This document shows, piece after piece, positions 16,151 to 24,765 of a stretch of DNA of 64,000 nt (position 1 is its first letter; each line of letters opens with the position of its first letter). The stretch is from positions 124,001-188,000 of the forward strand of contig NZ_CP113929.1 of NCBI RefSeq assembly GCF_029392075.1, given 5' to 3'. A model generated the notes under the pieces. The model had not been told where the DNA came from and made no database searches. It saw nothing but the letters and a program-made list of their open reading frames with translations. The translations under genes were made by a program, and so were the position numbers. The stretch comes from Bifidobacterium sp. ESL0704 (GTDB taxonomy: Bacteria > Actinomycetota > Actinomycetes > Actinomycetales > Bifidobacteriaceae).

Positions 16151-18228
16151 TACAGTTCCGCCTCAGCATCAACTTGCATCACATACACGTTCCTTCTCAG
16201 ACGCTTCGCTTGGTTGCGTGAAATTTCTCCGGAATCAAGCATGTCCTGAATGACGCTGAGCTCGATGGAATAGCTTTCGTGCTTGACCTCGTCGATTTGT
16301 GGAGCGTTCTTGGCTGCGGCCACAATGTCCTTGCGGCTGCGTAGTTCGGCACGTGCGCGCTGGTAGTCGCGCAGCAACAGCGTGCAGTATTCCGATTTGT
16401 AGGTATCGCCGTGCATTTCCTTGTAGAGCCGGTTAATGACGTGGTCGATGGCATCGATTTGGGTGGCTCGCAGATAATAGTAAATTTCATGCTCGTTGAG
16501 CATCGGCGCTGAACGGCGGAACTTGTTGTTGGCTCGCCTTGCCAGCGTGGTGATCTGACGCCGTAGCGCATGCGCTCGCCCGCGAATCTGCGAGACTGCA
16601 CGATGATGGGTCTTCTTGTCGGCCGTGTGCCGCAGCGTGTTCATGATCTGGTCCATCATGCGCTCGCACGCCTCGATCTGCAGCTTCTGATTGTGCTCAT
16701 TCATTTGCGTGTCGGCCTGGGTGTTGGCGAGTCGGTCGCGTACGTAATCTTTCTCCCAGTGCAACGCATCGATCTGCAGAGTCTCGAATTCCTCGATGTC
16801 GAAGCCGCCGATGCGTTGGCGTAGGCGGGTGATGCGGCTGTTGTAGGAATCGATGACGGGCAGGATTACGCGGCGATTGTCATCGGTGACGCGGTTCGAA
16901 AGTTCCTGCACGGTGCGGGTCAATTCCTCGATGGTGATTTCGATGAGCTTTTCTGATTCGTCGGCATCGTCTTTGGCCGGTGCGAGCAGCGGCAGCATGA
17001 AATTGGCCAGCAGCAGCGTCAGCACGATCACACCGGAAGCAATGAAAATAAGCTCGTTGCGCATCGGGAACGCGTCGCCGGAGATGACGCTATACGGGAT
17101 GGTGAACATCAAGGCAAGGGTGATGGTGCCCTTCGGCCCGCCGAATGTCATCACCGCCGCGTCGCGTAGGGAACGCGGTTTCAGAGGTACGCGTTTGCCG
17201 GTTTCGGGGTCGCGGGTCGGGGCGGCGATGAGCCAGACCCACAGGAATCGAATCGCGATGGCAACGACGGTGACGAGCAGGATGATGCTGATCAGCGCGG
17301 TATTGCTGACATTATGGCTCAGCCAACTGGCCCGCATGGCGCTCGGCAGCTGCATGCCGAGCAGAATAAATACAGTGCCGTTCAAAACGAACGAGAGTAC
17401 GGCCCACACGCTGTTCGAAACGATATTGGTGCGCGCGACGTTCGGCCCTCCGATGCCGTTGCGGTCGAAATGAACGGTCAAGCCGAAAGCAACCACCGCA
17501 AGAATGCCGGAGATATGAAGTTCCTCGGCTCCTAGAAATACCAGGAATGGCAGGAAGAGCTCCATGAGAATGCGCGTGGTCATTGTCTCCCAGCCCAGCT
17601 GTCGCGCCAAGGCGAAAATCCAGTTGGCGAGGAAGCCCGCGACGATGCCGACGATAATCCCGCCGAAGAACGAGAGCAGGAAATCCTTGGTAGCGTTGGC
17701 CATCGAGAAGGAACCGGTGACCGCTGCCAGAATCGAGAACTGGAAGCCGATGACGCCGGAAGCGTCGTTAAAGAGCGATTCACCGGTCAGTATTCCGGCC
17801 TGTTGCTTGGTCAGTGTCGCTTCGCTGGAAAGCGAGGACACTGCCACGGCGTCGGTCGGCCCGAGCGCCGCGCCCAGCGCAAACGCCGCCGCCAATGGAA
17901 TCACCGGCCATACGGCGTGCAGCATGAAGCCGACGACAGCCATGGTTCCCAGCGCCAGCCCGATGGCCATGGGCAGCGAGAATCTCAACGTTTTGAAGAG
18001 CATCCGTTTGTCGATTTCGTGCGCTTCGACGTAAAGCAGGGGAGCGATGAACAGCACCATGAACAGTTCGGGGTCAAGCTTGACGTGCGGGAAAACCGGC
18101 AGGAAGGCGAGGGCGATGCCGAGCGCGATTTGGACAAGCGGGGTCGATATTCGCGGAATAAAACGGCTGACGAACGACGAGAGCACAACGGCCCCCAGAA
18201 TGCAGAGGATCAGCTCGAAAATTGCCAC
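16150..18228 (-). CDS. Na+/H+ antiporter, CPA1 (NhaP-like) family
   Basis: This is a 692-aa monovalent cation/proton antiporter. The first 420 residues contain 11-12 membrane segments with the CPA1 core: ALGAALGPTDAVAVSSL and LTGESLFNDASGVIGF (ND of the ion-binding site), then PRSLRDAAVMTFGGPKGTITLAL. The remaining 270 residues are a charged, helical cytoplasmic tail as in bacterial NhaP/NhaK proteins. The start is GTG 18228, with AAAGGA about 11 bases upstream. Its role is pH and sodium homeostasis. The last codons (VDAEAEL) belong to the DNA segment that is repeated downstream. Confidence 0.92.
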   Translation of the reverse strand: MAIFELILCILGAVVLSSFVSRFIPRISTPLVQIALGIALAFLPVFPHVKLDPELFMVLFIAPLLYVEAHEIDKRMLFKTLRFSLPMAIGLALGTMAVVGFMLHAVWPVIPLAAAFALGAALGPTDAVAVSSLSSEATLTKQQAGILTGESLFNDASGVIGFQFSILAAVTGSFSMANATKDFLLSFFGGIIVGIVAGFLANWIFALARQLGWETMTTRILMELFLPFLVFLGAEELHISGILAVVAFGLTVHFDRNGIGGPNVARTNIVSNSVWAVLSFVLNGTVFILLGMQLPSAMRASWLSHNVSNTALISIILLVTVVAIAIRFLWVWLIAAPTRDPETGKRVPLKPRSLRDAAVMTFGGPKGTITLALMFTIPYSVISGDAFPMRNELIFIASGVIVLTLLLANFMLPLLAPAKDDADESEKLIEITIEELTRTVQELSNRVTDDNRRVILPVIDSYNSRITRLRQRIGGFDIEEFETLQIDALHWEKDYVRDRLANTQADTQMNEHNQKLQIEACERMMDQIMNTLRHTADKKTHHRAVSQIRGRAHALRRQITTLARRANNKFRRSAPMLNEHEIYYYLRATQIDAIDHVINRLYKEMHGDTYKSEYCTLLLRDYQRARAELRSRKDIVAAAKNAPQIDEVKHESYSIELSVIQDMLDSGEISRNQAKRLRRNVYVMQVDAEAEL

Positions 18229-18602
18229 GGATTATCGATTCCTTTCTTGGTTTGGCTTCATTGCGGTTCGGCGGTTTAACGGTTCGGACATATGCGGACA
18301 CTTCTTATATTCACTATAACGAATGGATGTTTCGGCATTATGCCTCAAGCTTTGCCGATTTGAGGAATCGTAAAGGTTCCGGGTCGGGCCCTCGATGATT
18401 TTCTTGGTAATACGGCCTATTTTGTTTGATAAACACCGTTTACAAGAATTTGTGGGCGCTGAAAGTAATGCATTATTCTGTACAATCTTTTCACGTTTTT
18501 ATCTTGATCGCCGGTTGGATTGAATCAGACTATCGGACGCTGTTACCTCGAACCCGGCCGTTTCCCGTATTTGGTTGTTGATTGCTTTTACACTTAAGGA
18601 TT
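18229..18602. other. Divergent intergenic region
   Basis: This gap separates the divergent antiporter gene and tadA and must hold both promoters. I see no clear operator, RNA or repeat. AAGGA at 18596-18600 precedes tadA's ATG by only two bases. Confidence 0.3.
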
Positions 18603-19154
18603 ATGGACACTGCGAGTTTGCGCTGCGCGATGGATGCCGCGCTTGACTTGGCGCGTGAAGCGGCAGATGTCGGCGAGGTGCCGGTGGGTGCCGTTGTGCT
18701 TGATGGCGACGGCGTGGTTATCGGCCGTGGCCGCAACCGGCGTGAAGCCGATGGTGACCCACTTGCTCATGCCGAGGTGATGGCGCTGCGCGAGGCGGCG
18801 GACTCACGGAAAAGTCGGATGAACGAGGGCGCGGGTCATGCTCGCAGCAATGACGACGATAGCCGCGATGACCAGACTATGAACAAGTTTGCCAGGCAAA
18901 ATGCTTGGAATCTGGCCGATTGTACGTTGGTGGTCACGCTTGAGCCATGCCCGATGTGCGCAGGAGCCGCTCTGCAGACACATGTTGGGCGGATTGTGTT
19001 CGGCGCGTGGGACGCCAAGCTGGGTGCATGCGGCTCGGTCTGGGATATTCCGCGTGATCCCCATGTCGGTGCTCGCCCCGAGGTGGTCGGCGGGGTGCGC
19101 GAGGCTGAGTGTGCGCAAGTGCTCGCCGATTTTTTCGTCTGTCGTCGTAAATGA
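18603..19154 (+). CDS. tadA: tRNA-specific adenosine deaminase
   Basis: This 183-aa zinc deaminase converts A34 to inosine in tRNA-Arg(ACG), which is needed to read CGN codons. The zinc/catalytic motifs are HAEVMAL (His ligand and catalytic Glu) and PCPMCAGAAL (two Cys ligands), with VGEVPVGAVV at the N-terminus. Between the two motifs is an insertion of about 35 residues rich in Asp, Arg and Ser (near residues 66-100) that most TadA proteins lack. ATG 18603 gives the standard N-terminus; an in-frame TTG at 18582 is possible. A single-gene unit. Confidence 0.94.
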   Translation: MDTASLRCAMDAALDLAREAADVGEVPVGAVVLDGDGVVIGRGRNRREADGDPLAHAEVMALREAADSRKSRMNEGAGHARSNDDDSRDDQTMNKFARQNAWNLADCTLVVTLEPCPMCAGAALQTHVGRIVFGAWDAKLGACGSVWDIPRDPHVGARPEVVGGVREAECAQVLADFFVCRRK

Positions 19155-19241
19155 TTCAATTATCGAACCCGTTGACAGCCGTTCCGGCAAATAAATCATA
19201 GAAATCGTTCATCATCGTGTGAAATTGCCTCATTATAAGAG

Positions 19242-19385
19242 ATGTTGGTGCCACCAAGTTGCTCTTTTTTGAGGGAATTGCCTTCATAATGTGCGTTTTT
19301 GGGGGTCTTGGTGCACCAAGACCCCCAAAAAACGACGAAATTCACACTTATTCTTTCAAAACGGCCTGCTTGGTGGCACCAACAT
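19242..19385. repeat. Nested palindrome between convergent genes
   Basis: The outer arms 19242-19258 and 19369-19385 are perfect reverse complements (17 bp, containing TTGGTGCCACCAA). Between them an 18-bp-per-arm perfect palindrome with no loop spans 19296-19331, centred on GGTGCACC and flanked by TTTTTGGGGG and CCCCCAAAAA. All four arms share TTGGTG/CACCAA. It lies between tadA and the TSUP gene, so it may also end transcription from both directions. Confidence 0.92.
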
Positions 19386-19454
19386 ACTGAAATGTTGGAA
19401 ATGTTGTTTACAAGAGGATGGCATACGCGGGGTAGTGGCTGTACGAGCAGTGAG

Positions 19455-20321
19455 TTATTTGCGTGACGGCAACGGCGCGATGCCGGGCGTGATCTTCAGG
19501 GCGGTCCAAGCGGAGCGCAACATAATGACGAAAAGATAGGCCGCAAGCAGATATGAGCCAACTTTTGCCGAGACAAACGCGGCAACCCAAGCTCCCAGCG
19601 GCGTGGCACAAGCCGCTGCAATGCCAATGATCAAGCCGTTCTTGAGATGCACCAATCCGCGCTTCCAATTGGCGATGGTGCCGGTGATGGCGCTGGGGAA
19701 CATGGCCAGCAGCGAGGTGCCACGGGCGATGAGGTCGCTTGCTCCGAACAGCAGTGAAAGCGCCGGCACGGTGACGGCCCCGCCGCCGATGCCCAGCAGC
19801 GCTGAAAGTACGCCGATGAAAATGCCAAGCAGCACAAGCAGAATGCCCTTGATCGCGGTCAGATGGATACTGGAGTTGCGCGAAGGCGTCAGCACCAGTT
19901 GGCTGACTAAGACAAACGCCAGAAATACCACGAAGAACCAGCGCAGGAACACTTCGGAAAGCCGTGAAAGCAGCCAGCTGCCGATTTGTGAGCCGATAAT
20001 CGTGCCGACGACCATCAACAGTGCCGCAATCCAATCGACGTGCCCGCTCATCGCGTAGGAAACCACGCCGGAAATCGAAAGCGGGATGATTGCGGCCAGC
20101 GAAGTCGCCGCTGCGTGGCGCTGGGTCATGCCGAGCCACACCAATACCGGCACGATGATCGATCCGCCGCCGATGCCGAAAAGTCCGGAGAAGAAGCCGG
20201 CGATCAGGCCGACGACAATCATTACGACGATTTGCTGCGCTGGTCCGAGCGTAACGGGCGTCTCTTCCTTGATTTCCGTTTCCGTTTTGGTTTCGTTCGC
20301 CTCGTGTTTCTGCTCGTCCAT
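19455..20321 (-). CDS. TSUP-family membrane permease (TauE/SafE)
   Basis: This 288-aa protein is predicted to have eight membrane segments. The two halves carry the repeated TSUP signatures GFFSGLFGIGGGSIIVPVLV and GVLSALLGIGGGAVTVPAL. Family members export or import sulfite, sulfonates and related organosulfur compounds; the substrate here is not clear. Longer in-frame starts exist (20417, 20333), but GAGGAA with a six-base spacer supports ATG 20321 (MDEQKHEANETK). The N-terminal 35 residues are Glu/Lys/Thr-rich and cytoplasmic. It is divergent from the alpha-galactosidase gene. Confidence 0.9.
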   Translation of the reverse strand: MDEQKHEANETKTETEIKEETPVTLGPAQQIVVMIVVGLIAGFFSGLFGIGGGSIIVPVLVWLGMTQRHAAATSLAAIIPLSISGVVSYAMSGHVDWIAALLMVVGTIIGSQIGSWLLSRLSEVFLRWFFVVFLAFVLVSQLVLTPSRNSSIHLTAIKGILLVLLGIFIGVLSALLGIGGGAVTVPALSLLFGASDLIARGTSLLAMFPSAITGTIANWKRGLVHLKNGLIIGIAAACATPLGAWVAAFVSAKVGSYLLAAYLFVIMLRSAWTALKITPGIAPLPSRK

Positions 20322-20387
20322 TGCGTTCCTCATTTTCTTGTTCGTCTCGATGCCGCTGCGTGCGTTGCCGCGGTCGATGGCCGTACA

Positions 20388-20407
20388 CCATACACCATAT
20401 TGTATGG
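20388..20407. promoter_or_regulatory. Inverted repeat, possible operator
   Basis: CCATACA-CCATAT-TGTATGG is a perfect inverted repeat (7-bp arms, 6-base spacer) in the 341-bp divergent gap between the TSUP gene and the alpha-galactosidase gene, 67 bases before the TSUP start. The symmetry suits a dimeric repressor. Which regulator binds is unknown. Confidence 0.4.
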
Positions 20408-20662
20408 AGGCCGGCAAAGTTTCCGCCTTGATTCGCGGTGAAAAGTCATGATGTGGTCAAATCGAGGAGAATGAATCGATATTTTCCTTCTGAAAGCCGA
20501 CCGGCCCGTCATCAAAGGCCGGCGATATAGTTGCCTGTTTCGCAGACACGCGCATCTTTGGGAAAGGAAATCGTACTGTTTTATCATCAAAAGCAATATG
20601 GTGACCGGCTGATTCAATCTGGACTGTTCATGAACGCAGCCGCTTTACGGCAAAGGACCACG

Positions 20663-23023
20663 ATGGCGCGTATGCAATTGTTCACAGGCATTTCGGCGGA
20701 TGGCACGAAGGTTCGTGTCGCGTATGGCGAAGACAGCCCCGCCAGCGTCGCGCTCGCATTGCTGTTTGCTGGCGACGAACTGCCGCGTCTGGTGTACTGG
20801 GGCAGACCTTTGCCATATCCGGAAACGTTGATCGATTCGTATGCCGCGTTACGCCCGCAACGTGTCTCCGGCGCGTTGGATGAAACCTCGTGGCCGACCG
20901 TTTTGCCGACGCAAGCCGAAGCGTGGAGTGGTGCGCCGCGTTTTGTGGTGCGTCGCGGTGGCGTGGAGCTTTTCTGCAAGTTTGCCGTTGAAGATATCGC
21001 GATTGAGAACGGCCCAGAGGCTTCGCGGGTAACGCTAAAAGCCGCGGATCGGGAGCAGGGAGTCGGCCTCACCTGGACTTGCGAATTGGTGACGGGCGGT
21101 TTGATCCGCCAGCGTGCCATTGTCGAGAACGTGTCTGCCGAGGCCGCTGCCGGGTTCTCTGGTATTGCTCGATCTGGTGATGCTCGATCTGACGATACCC
21201 GATCCGGTATTGCTCGATCCGGTGATGCCCGATTCAGCAACGCTCGATCCGGTGATGCCCGTCCCAGCGAGAACCAGTATGCTCTGTCATCGTCCCCGCT
21301 CGAGATCGACAAGGTGGAGCTCGGCTTTGCGCTTCCCGCTCAAGCCTGCGAAATTCTTACGACCACCGGCCACCACCTTCGCGAGCGCTCCCCGCAGCGC
21401 CAACCGTTCAATATCGGCCGCTTGGAACGTCTCTCCTTGGTCGGCCGCCCAGATTTCGACGCCTCGCTGCTGCTGGTGGCAGGTGTGCCGGGCTTCGGTT
21501 TCGAGCGCGGGGAGAGCTACGCGGTCCACGTCGGTTGGAGCGGCAACAGCGCGCTGAGCGCCGAACGCCTGCCCTATACGCAGGGAGTCATCGGCGGCGG
21601 CGAGCGGCTTTTCGGTGGCGAAATAACCTTGGAAACCGGTCAGGAATATAGCACTCCGTGGGTGTACGGTTCATACGGCGACGGCCTCAACGAGGTGGCT
21701 TCGCGCTTTCACGCTTACGTTCGCAGTCTCCATCCCAATCTCCGCCAAAAGTCGCGTCCGGTCATTCTCAACACTTGGGAAGCCGTTTATTTCGATCAGA
21801 ATTACGAGACGTTGCGGGCGCTCGCGGACAAGGCGGCGGCCATCGGTGTCGAACGGTTCGTGGTCGATGACGGCTGGTTTGGCTCGCGTCGAGACGACAC
21901 TTCCGGGCTTGGCGACTGGCAGGTTTCCAAGGATATCTGGCCTGATGGCCCTCGCAGTCTGAAGGCTCTTTCCGATTACGTACACGGCAAAGGCATGGAA
22001 TTCGGCCTGTGGTTCGAGCCGGAGATGGCCAACCCTGATTCCAACGTGGTGCGCAATCATCCGGACTGGCTGCTGCGCCCGACTCCCGGCCGTCTGCCGA
22101 TGCAGGGGCGTAGCCAGCAGACGCTCGACCTCAGTAATCCTGAGACTTTCGCCTACATTTTCGAAGCAATCGATAAAGTCGTGGCCGACCTCAAACTCGA
22201 TTACATCAAATGGGATCACAACAAATACGTTACCGAAGCGGTTTCCCCGTATTCCGGCCGTCCTGCCGTGCATGCCCAGACGCTTGCGGTCTATAGGATG
22301 TTCCGTGACCTGAAAGCCAACCATCCCGGCCTTGAAATCGAGAGTTGCGCGTCCGGGGGCGGCCGCATCGGCCTCGGCATTCTCGCTCTGGCCGACCGTG
22401 TCTGGGTTTCCGATTGCGTCGATCCGTTGGAGCGGGCCGATATCCAGCGCTATACCTCGCTGCTCGTTCCGCCGGAGATGATGGGGGAGCACGTCGGTGC
22501 GAGCCCGGCCCATTCCACCGGCCGCGTCACCAGCCAGGAGCTGCGCCAGGCGATGGCGTTCTTCGGGCATATGGGCGTGGAATGGAACCTCTTGAAAGAA
22601 CCGGAAGAAGATGTCGAAAAACTCGGCCGCTGGATTGCCGAGTTCAAGCGGTACCGAGATGATTTCGCCACCGGTTTCGCGGTTCATGGCGACGCTCCGG
22701 ATTCCTCGGTTCGTCTTGACGGAGTGGTTTCCGCCGACCGGAGCCGCGCGGTTTACCGCTTTACCCAGGTCACCACATCTCAGGTCTATCCGGCCGCTCC
22801 GGTGCGTTTGCCGGGCTTGGATTCAAGCGCCGTTTATCATATTCGCCCGCTTCCCATCGATATGGATCTGGATATTGACGGCCAATCCAACGGTCAAACC
22901 CCGCTTGGTTGGTGGAACGAACAAGGGATTACCTTGCCTGCAACGTCATTGGAGGCATACGGCATCCGTCCGCCGAGCCTCAATCCCGCGCAGGCCGTGC
23001 TGTTCCTTGCCGAGTGTGTGTAA
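20663..23023 (+). CDS. Alpha-galactosidase, GH36
   Basis: This 786-aa enzyme hydrolyses terminal alpha-1,6-galactosyl units of melibiose, raffinose and stachyose. An N-terminal beta-sandwich is followed by the (beta/alpha)8 domain with GH36 landmarks: NTWEAVYFDQN, RFVVDDGWFG, LWFEPEMANPDSNV, LDYIKWDHNK (the Asp near 517 is the predicted nucleophile), ESCASGGGRIG and WVSDCVDPLERADIQ (predicted acid/base Asp near 583). AAAGGA five bases before ATG 20663 decides the start; the frame is open back to 20531. Residues about 168-202 are a low-complexity insert of repeated ARSGD units. No signal peptide, so it acts on imported oligosaccharides. It converges on the ROK gene. Confidence 0.95.
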   Translation: MARMQLFTGISADGTKVRVAYGEDSPASVALALLFAGDELPRLVYWGRPLPYPETLIDSYAALRPQRVSGALDETSWPTVLPTQAEAWSGAPRFVVRRGGVELFCKFAVEDIAIENGPEASRVTLKAADREQGVGLTWTCELVTGGLIRQRAIVENVSAEAAAGFSGIARSGDARSDDTRSGIARSGDARFSNARSGDARPSENQYALSSSPLEIDKVELGFALPAQACEILTTTGHHLRERSPQRQPFNIGRLERLSLVGRPDFDASLLLVAGVPGFGFERGESYAVHVGWSGNSALSAERLPYTQGVIGGGERLFGGEITLETGQEYSTPWVYGSYGDGLNEVASRFHAYVRSLHPNLRQKSRPVILNTWEAVYFDQNYETLRALADKAAAIGVERFVVDDGWFGSRRDDTSGLGDWQVSKDIWPDGPRSLKALSDYVHGKGMEFGLWFEPEMANPDSNVVRNHPDWLLRPTPGRLPMQGRSQQTLDLSNPETFAYIFEAIDKVVADLKLDYIKWDHNKYVTEAVSPYSGRPAVHAQTLAVYRMFRDLKANHPGLEIESCASGGGRIGLGILALADRVWVSDCVDPLERADIQRYTSLLVPPEMMGEHVGASPAHSTGRVTSQELRQAMAFFGHMGVEWNLLKEPEEDVEKLGRWIAEFKRYRDDFATGFAVHGDAPDSSVRLDGVVSADRSRAVYRFTQVTTSQVYPAAPVRLPGLDSSAVYHIRPLPIDMDLDIDGQSNGQTPLGWWNEQGITLPATSLEAYGIRPPSLNPAQAVLFLAECV
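21161..21268 (+). repeat. In-frame 15-bp repeats within the alpha-galactosidase gene
   Basis: Units like GCTCGATCYGGTGAT repeat about seven times with variation, encoding A-R-S-G-D-type pentapeptides. The period of 15 bp keeps the frame, so unit gain or loss would only change the length of a loop in the N-terminal domain. Confidence 0.85.
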
Positions 23024-23162
23024 GGTCTGTCGCAAAGAAATCGGGTTTGCCGAGAATTTCTTGGGATAAGCGGAAGTATCGGCAACGGCAGGTGCGTTTT
23101 TGCAGTTTTTATTTCCGGACCAAAACCAATTCGTAATGGCCGCACTACATAACACCCGGCCG

Positions 23163-24530
23163 TCAGCCGATGAACCGCTCGATGACGCGGCTTGCGGCGG
23201 CCAAGGCCCAATTGTTCCAAGAGAAGTTAAGGATTTCGAAATCGACCGATGACGCCTGGCTCGGCCGGTACCAGTCGATGCCGCTGCGTATCGATTCCGT
23301 GTTCAGTTGTGCGAGCGCCGAGGTTTCGCCGTCGATAAGGATTTTCTCGGGCATTGTCAGGTTGGCGACCGTCGAGATCAGCGCTCCCAGCCGGAAGCAC
23401 AGGTTGTTGATTAGCAGTCTTACCTGTGGTTTGCCGACCTGTGCGTCGGCGATGATGTCGTGAATATCGGCCGGCCGTCCGATGGTTGTGGAATATTCCT
23501 GCGAAAGGGAGTCGCTGGTCAGGCATTGCGAGCACCCGACGTGCCCGGCGTAGCAGCGCGGTCCGTTCGGATCGACCAGAATGTGGCCGACCAGTCCGTA
23601 GCTTTTGTCGGGGTAATCGACCGGTCGCCCGTTCTCGCACAACGCGTAGCCGACCCCGCTGCCGATGGTGAGCATGGCGAAGCGCGGCAGGCCGACCCCA
23701 CGCCCGAACCAGCTTTCGTGGTTCAACAGCGAGTCCATATCGTTGAAAATCGCGGTGGGAATGCCGCAGCGTTGTTCGATCATTCCCGCGAAATCGATGG
23801 CGCCGTCCCAGTGCAGGAACGGGGCGTGGGTGATGATGCGGTCGTGGTCGATATGCCCGCCGATGCTCACGGCGATGGCCACGGGTTTTTCCGCCTTCGC
23901 ATCGTGGTGATTGTTTTGAATTGTTGCGGCTGTTTTGTGTTCGTTGTCAGCGGGAGTCGACCGGGTTGCGCTTAATGCTGCGGTGAGCTGCTTGACCATA
24001 GTCGCTACACAGGAAGCCACGGTCTCGGGGTCGGTGGAAGCTAGAGGCTGCGAAATTGGTGGGCATACCGGCCGGCACGTCATATCGGCCAAAGCGGCTG
24101 TCGCCTCCATGTCGTGGATATTGATTCCGATGACCGTGTGCTCGCTGGCCTTGAGCCGCAACCTGGTTTGGGGCCGCCCGCGCTTGCTGCCATTTTCTTT
24201 CGCATGGAAATCAAAAGGAAGTTTGCCTGGTCTGGAGTCGCTTTCTGGTGCTTCCTCGATGACGTTTTCATATTCCAGGTCACTGGTGATTCGTGACAGT
24301 GCCCCTTGCGAGAGCCCGAGAATCTGGGCCAGCGTGGTTCTGGAGATTGGCCCGTATTTTGTGATTGCCCGCGCTACACGATGGGTATAATCCGAGCCTT
24401 TGAACCATTGTGGCAGAGGCATTGCCGGCATGCGTGACGAATTACTTGCCTGTGCTGTGTTGTCGGCTGCGGTGGAACCTCGAACGCCGGTAAAGTTGGT
24501 CGATAGCCTGCTTTTCTTATCGCTGTTCAT
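23163..24530 (-). CDS. ROK-family transcriptional regulator
   Basis: This 455-aa protein has an N-terminal winged helix (ARAITKYGPISRTTLAQILGLSQGALSRITSDL, about 45-80) and a C-terminal ROK sugar-kinase-like domain with AVSIGGHIDHDRII, TIGSGVGYALCENGRPV, and a zinc-type Cys motif CYAGHVGCSQC. ROK repressors sense sugars or sugar phosphates. It is divergent from the ABC importer operon and convergent with the alpha-galactosidase gene, so it most likely controls alpha-galactoside use (inference from position). An upstream in-frame start at 24566 exists; AGGA before ATG 24530 is better placed. Confidence 0.92.
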   Translation of the reverse strand: MNSDKKSRLSTNFTGVRGSTAADNTAQASNSSRMPAMPLPQWFKGSDYTHRVARAITKYGPISRTTLAQILGLSQGALSRITSDLEYENVIEEAPESDSRPGKLPFDFHAKENGSKRGRPQTRLRLKASEHTVIGINIHDMEATAALADMTCRPVCPPISQPLASTDPETVASCVATMVKQLTAALSATRSTPADNEHKTAATIQNNHHDAKAEKPVAIAVSIGGHIDHDRIITHAPFLHWDGAIDFAGMIEQRCGIPTAIFNDMDSLLNHESWFGRGVGLPRFAMLTIGSGVGYALCENGRPVDYPDKSYGLVGHILVDPNGPRCYAGHVGCSQCLTSDSLSQEYSTTIGRPADIHDIIADAQVGKPQVRLLINNLCFRLGALISTVANLTMPEKILIDGETSALAQLNTESIRSGIDWYRPSQASSVDFEILNFSWNNWALAAASRVIERFIG

Positions 24531-24609
24531 GATGTCCTGGGCTCCTTGAGTTGGCGGATGAAACAATTTCGTCAGCTTTCCCTTTATTGATTACCTTGGG
24601 TATCGATAA

Positions 24610-24668
24610 TAATTTCTTTCCTAAAAATCAAGAATACCTCGAATTTGTTTCTATAAAGAAAGAAATTA
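24610..24668. promoter_or_regulatory. Inverted repeat in ROK/importer divergent promoter
   Basis: TAATTTCTTTC (24610-24620) and GAAAGAAATTA (24658-24668) are perfect 11-bp inverted arms separated by 37 bases, in the 235-bp gap between the ROK gene and the binding-protein gene. The AT-rich arms resemble operators of ROK repressors, and the spacing could support looping. Binding is inferred. Confidence 0.45.
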
Positions 24669-24765
24669 ACGGAGTTGGAATGAAATTTTCGCTGTTCTAT
24701 AGTCTTTGGAACAACAAAACATTGTGGCGAAGGCGTCGCGATGACAAGCCAAAGGAGTCCGTGAG

